Source: Bacillota bacterium
GTDB taxonomy: Bacteria > Bacillota > Clostridia > Peptostreptococcales > Anaerovoracaceae
Assembly (NCBI GenBank): GCA_022706625.1
Contig: JAKJCD010000001.1
Span: 373 to 6,412, forward strand
DNA: 6,040 nt
Direction of reading: 5' to 3'
In this document: piece by piece, positions 5,935 to 6,040 of the stretch
How positions within the stretch are numbered: position 1 is the stretch's first letter
Layout: the number at the start of each line of letters is the position of its first letter
Translations under genes and position numbers: made by a program
The notes under the pieces: model-generated
Told to the model about the DNA's origin: nothing
The model's database searches: none
The model's input: the letters and a program-made list of their open reading frames with translations, nothing else

Positions 5935-6040
5935 ATGGGTTTAAAGAGTAAAAAAGGCATGGAAATGGTTCAGGTTGCTATATTGATAGCGATTGCGGTA
6001 GCCATAGGATTGATTTTCCGCGAACGCATCCTGGATTTTA
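5935..6040 (+). CDS. flp: Flp-like (type IVb) pilin precursor, N-terminal part (runs off window)
   Basis: The first 35 codons are visible. They encode a short basic leader (MGLKSKKG), then MEMVQVAILIAIAVAIG, a hydrophobic helix, and a charged end (LIFRERILDF). This is the form of the small pilins of Firmicute Tad operons: a positively charged leader ending in Gly, likely cut by a TadV-type prepilin peptidase after Gly8, then one membrane helix that packs in the pilus core. Related clostridial pilins usually carry Glu at +5 after the cut; here it is Gln, with Glu at +2. The start is set by the strong ribosome site at 5921-5932. The gene is 23 bases after tadC, so it is probably co-transcribed. 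The rest of the protein lies outside the window; an uncharacterised small pilin-like membrane protein is the alternative. Confidence 0.75.
   Translation, partial: MGLKSKKGMEMVQVAILIAIAVAIGLIFRERILDF

Noticed and set aside
1..6040. CRISPR array, insertion sequence, tRNA or rRNA
   Set aside because: No spaced direct repeats, transposase motifs, terminal inverted repeats, cloverleaf or rRNA-like segments were seen; genes and short control regions account for nearly all of the window.

Overview
The window looks like chromosome from an endospore-forming, monoderm Clostridia-type Firmicute. The DNA is moderately AT-rich and Shine-Dalgarno sites are mostly strong. There is an S-layer-homology (SLH) surface protein, two proteins of families tied to spore-formers (YlmC/YmxH and the ClpP-like TepA), and a Tad/Flp pilus operon. 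No outer-membrane secretin gene is seen in the part of the operon covered. Species cannot be named from this sequence.

Left part (1-880): the 3' end of a surface-protein gene, with three SLH domains and a short beta-helix-like tail, closed by a strong intrinsic terminator. Middle (920-1994): a small PRC-barrel gene (ymxH-like) on the minus strand, divergent from tepA. The 127 bp between them hold a long inverted repeat with a perfect TATAAT for the minus-strand gene at its centre. In Bacillus subtilis ymxH and tepA lie in one neighbourhood (ymxH-dpaAB-asd-dapG-dapA-rnjB-tepA-spoIIIE). Here the two touch directly and spoIIIE does not follow tepA.

Right part (2019-6040): a tightly packed operon tadZ-tadA-tadB-tadC-flp, running off the window. 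It encodes a TadZ/CpaE-like localisation protein, the TadA/CpaF motor ATPase, the two inner-membrane platform proteins TadB and TadC, and the start of a small type IVb-like pilin. Overlaps or short gaps join the genes. The operon is preceded by a near-ideal sigma-A promoter (TTGAAA, 17 bp, TATAAT). Immediately upstream of its -35 are two tandem Spo0A-box-like heptamers one helical turn apart. This suggests, as inference, that a Tad-type pilus or secretion machine may be switched on by the sporulation/stationary-phase master regulator Spo0A.

Together the pilus genes would build a membrane-embedded assembly machine: TadZ places it, TadA powers it, TadB and TadC form the platform, and the pilin is the substrate. 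Minor pilins, prepilin peptidase and any adhesin would lie to the right of the window. The most notable points are the Spo0A-like sites, the loss of both Walker A lysines in TadZ, Gln in place of the usual Glu at pilin position +5, and the palindromic divergent control region.
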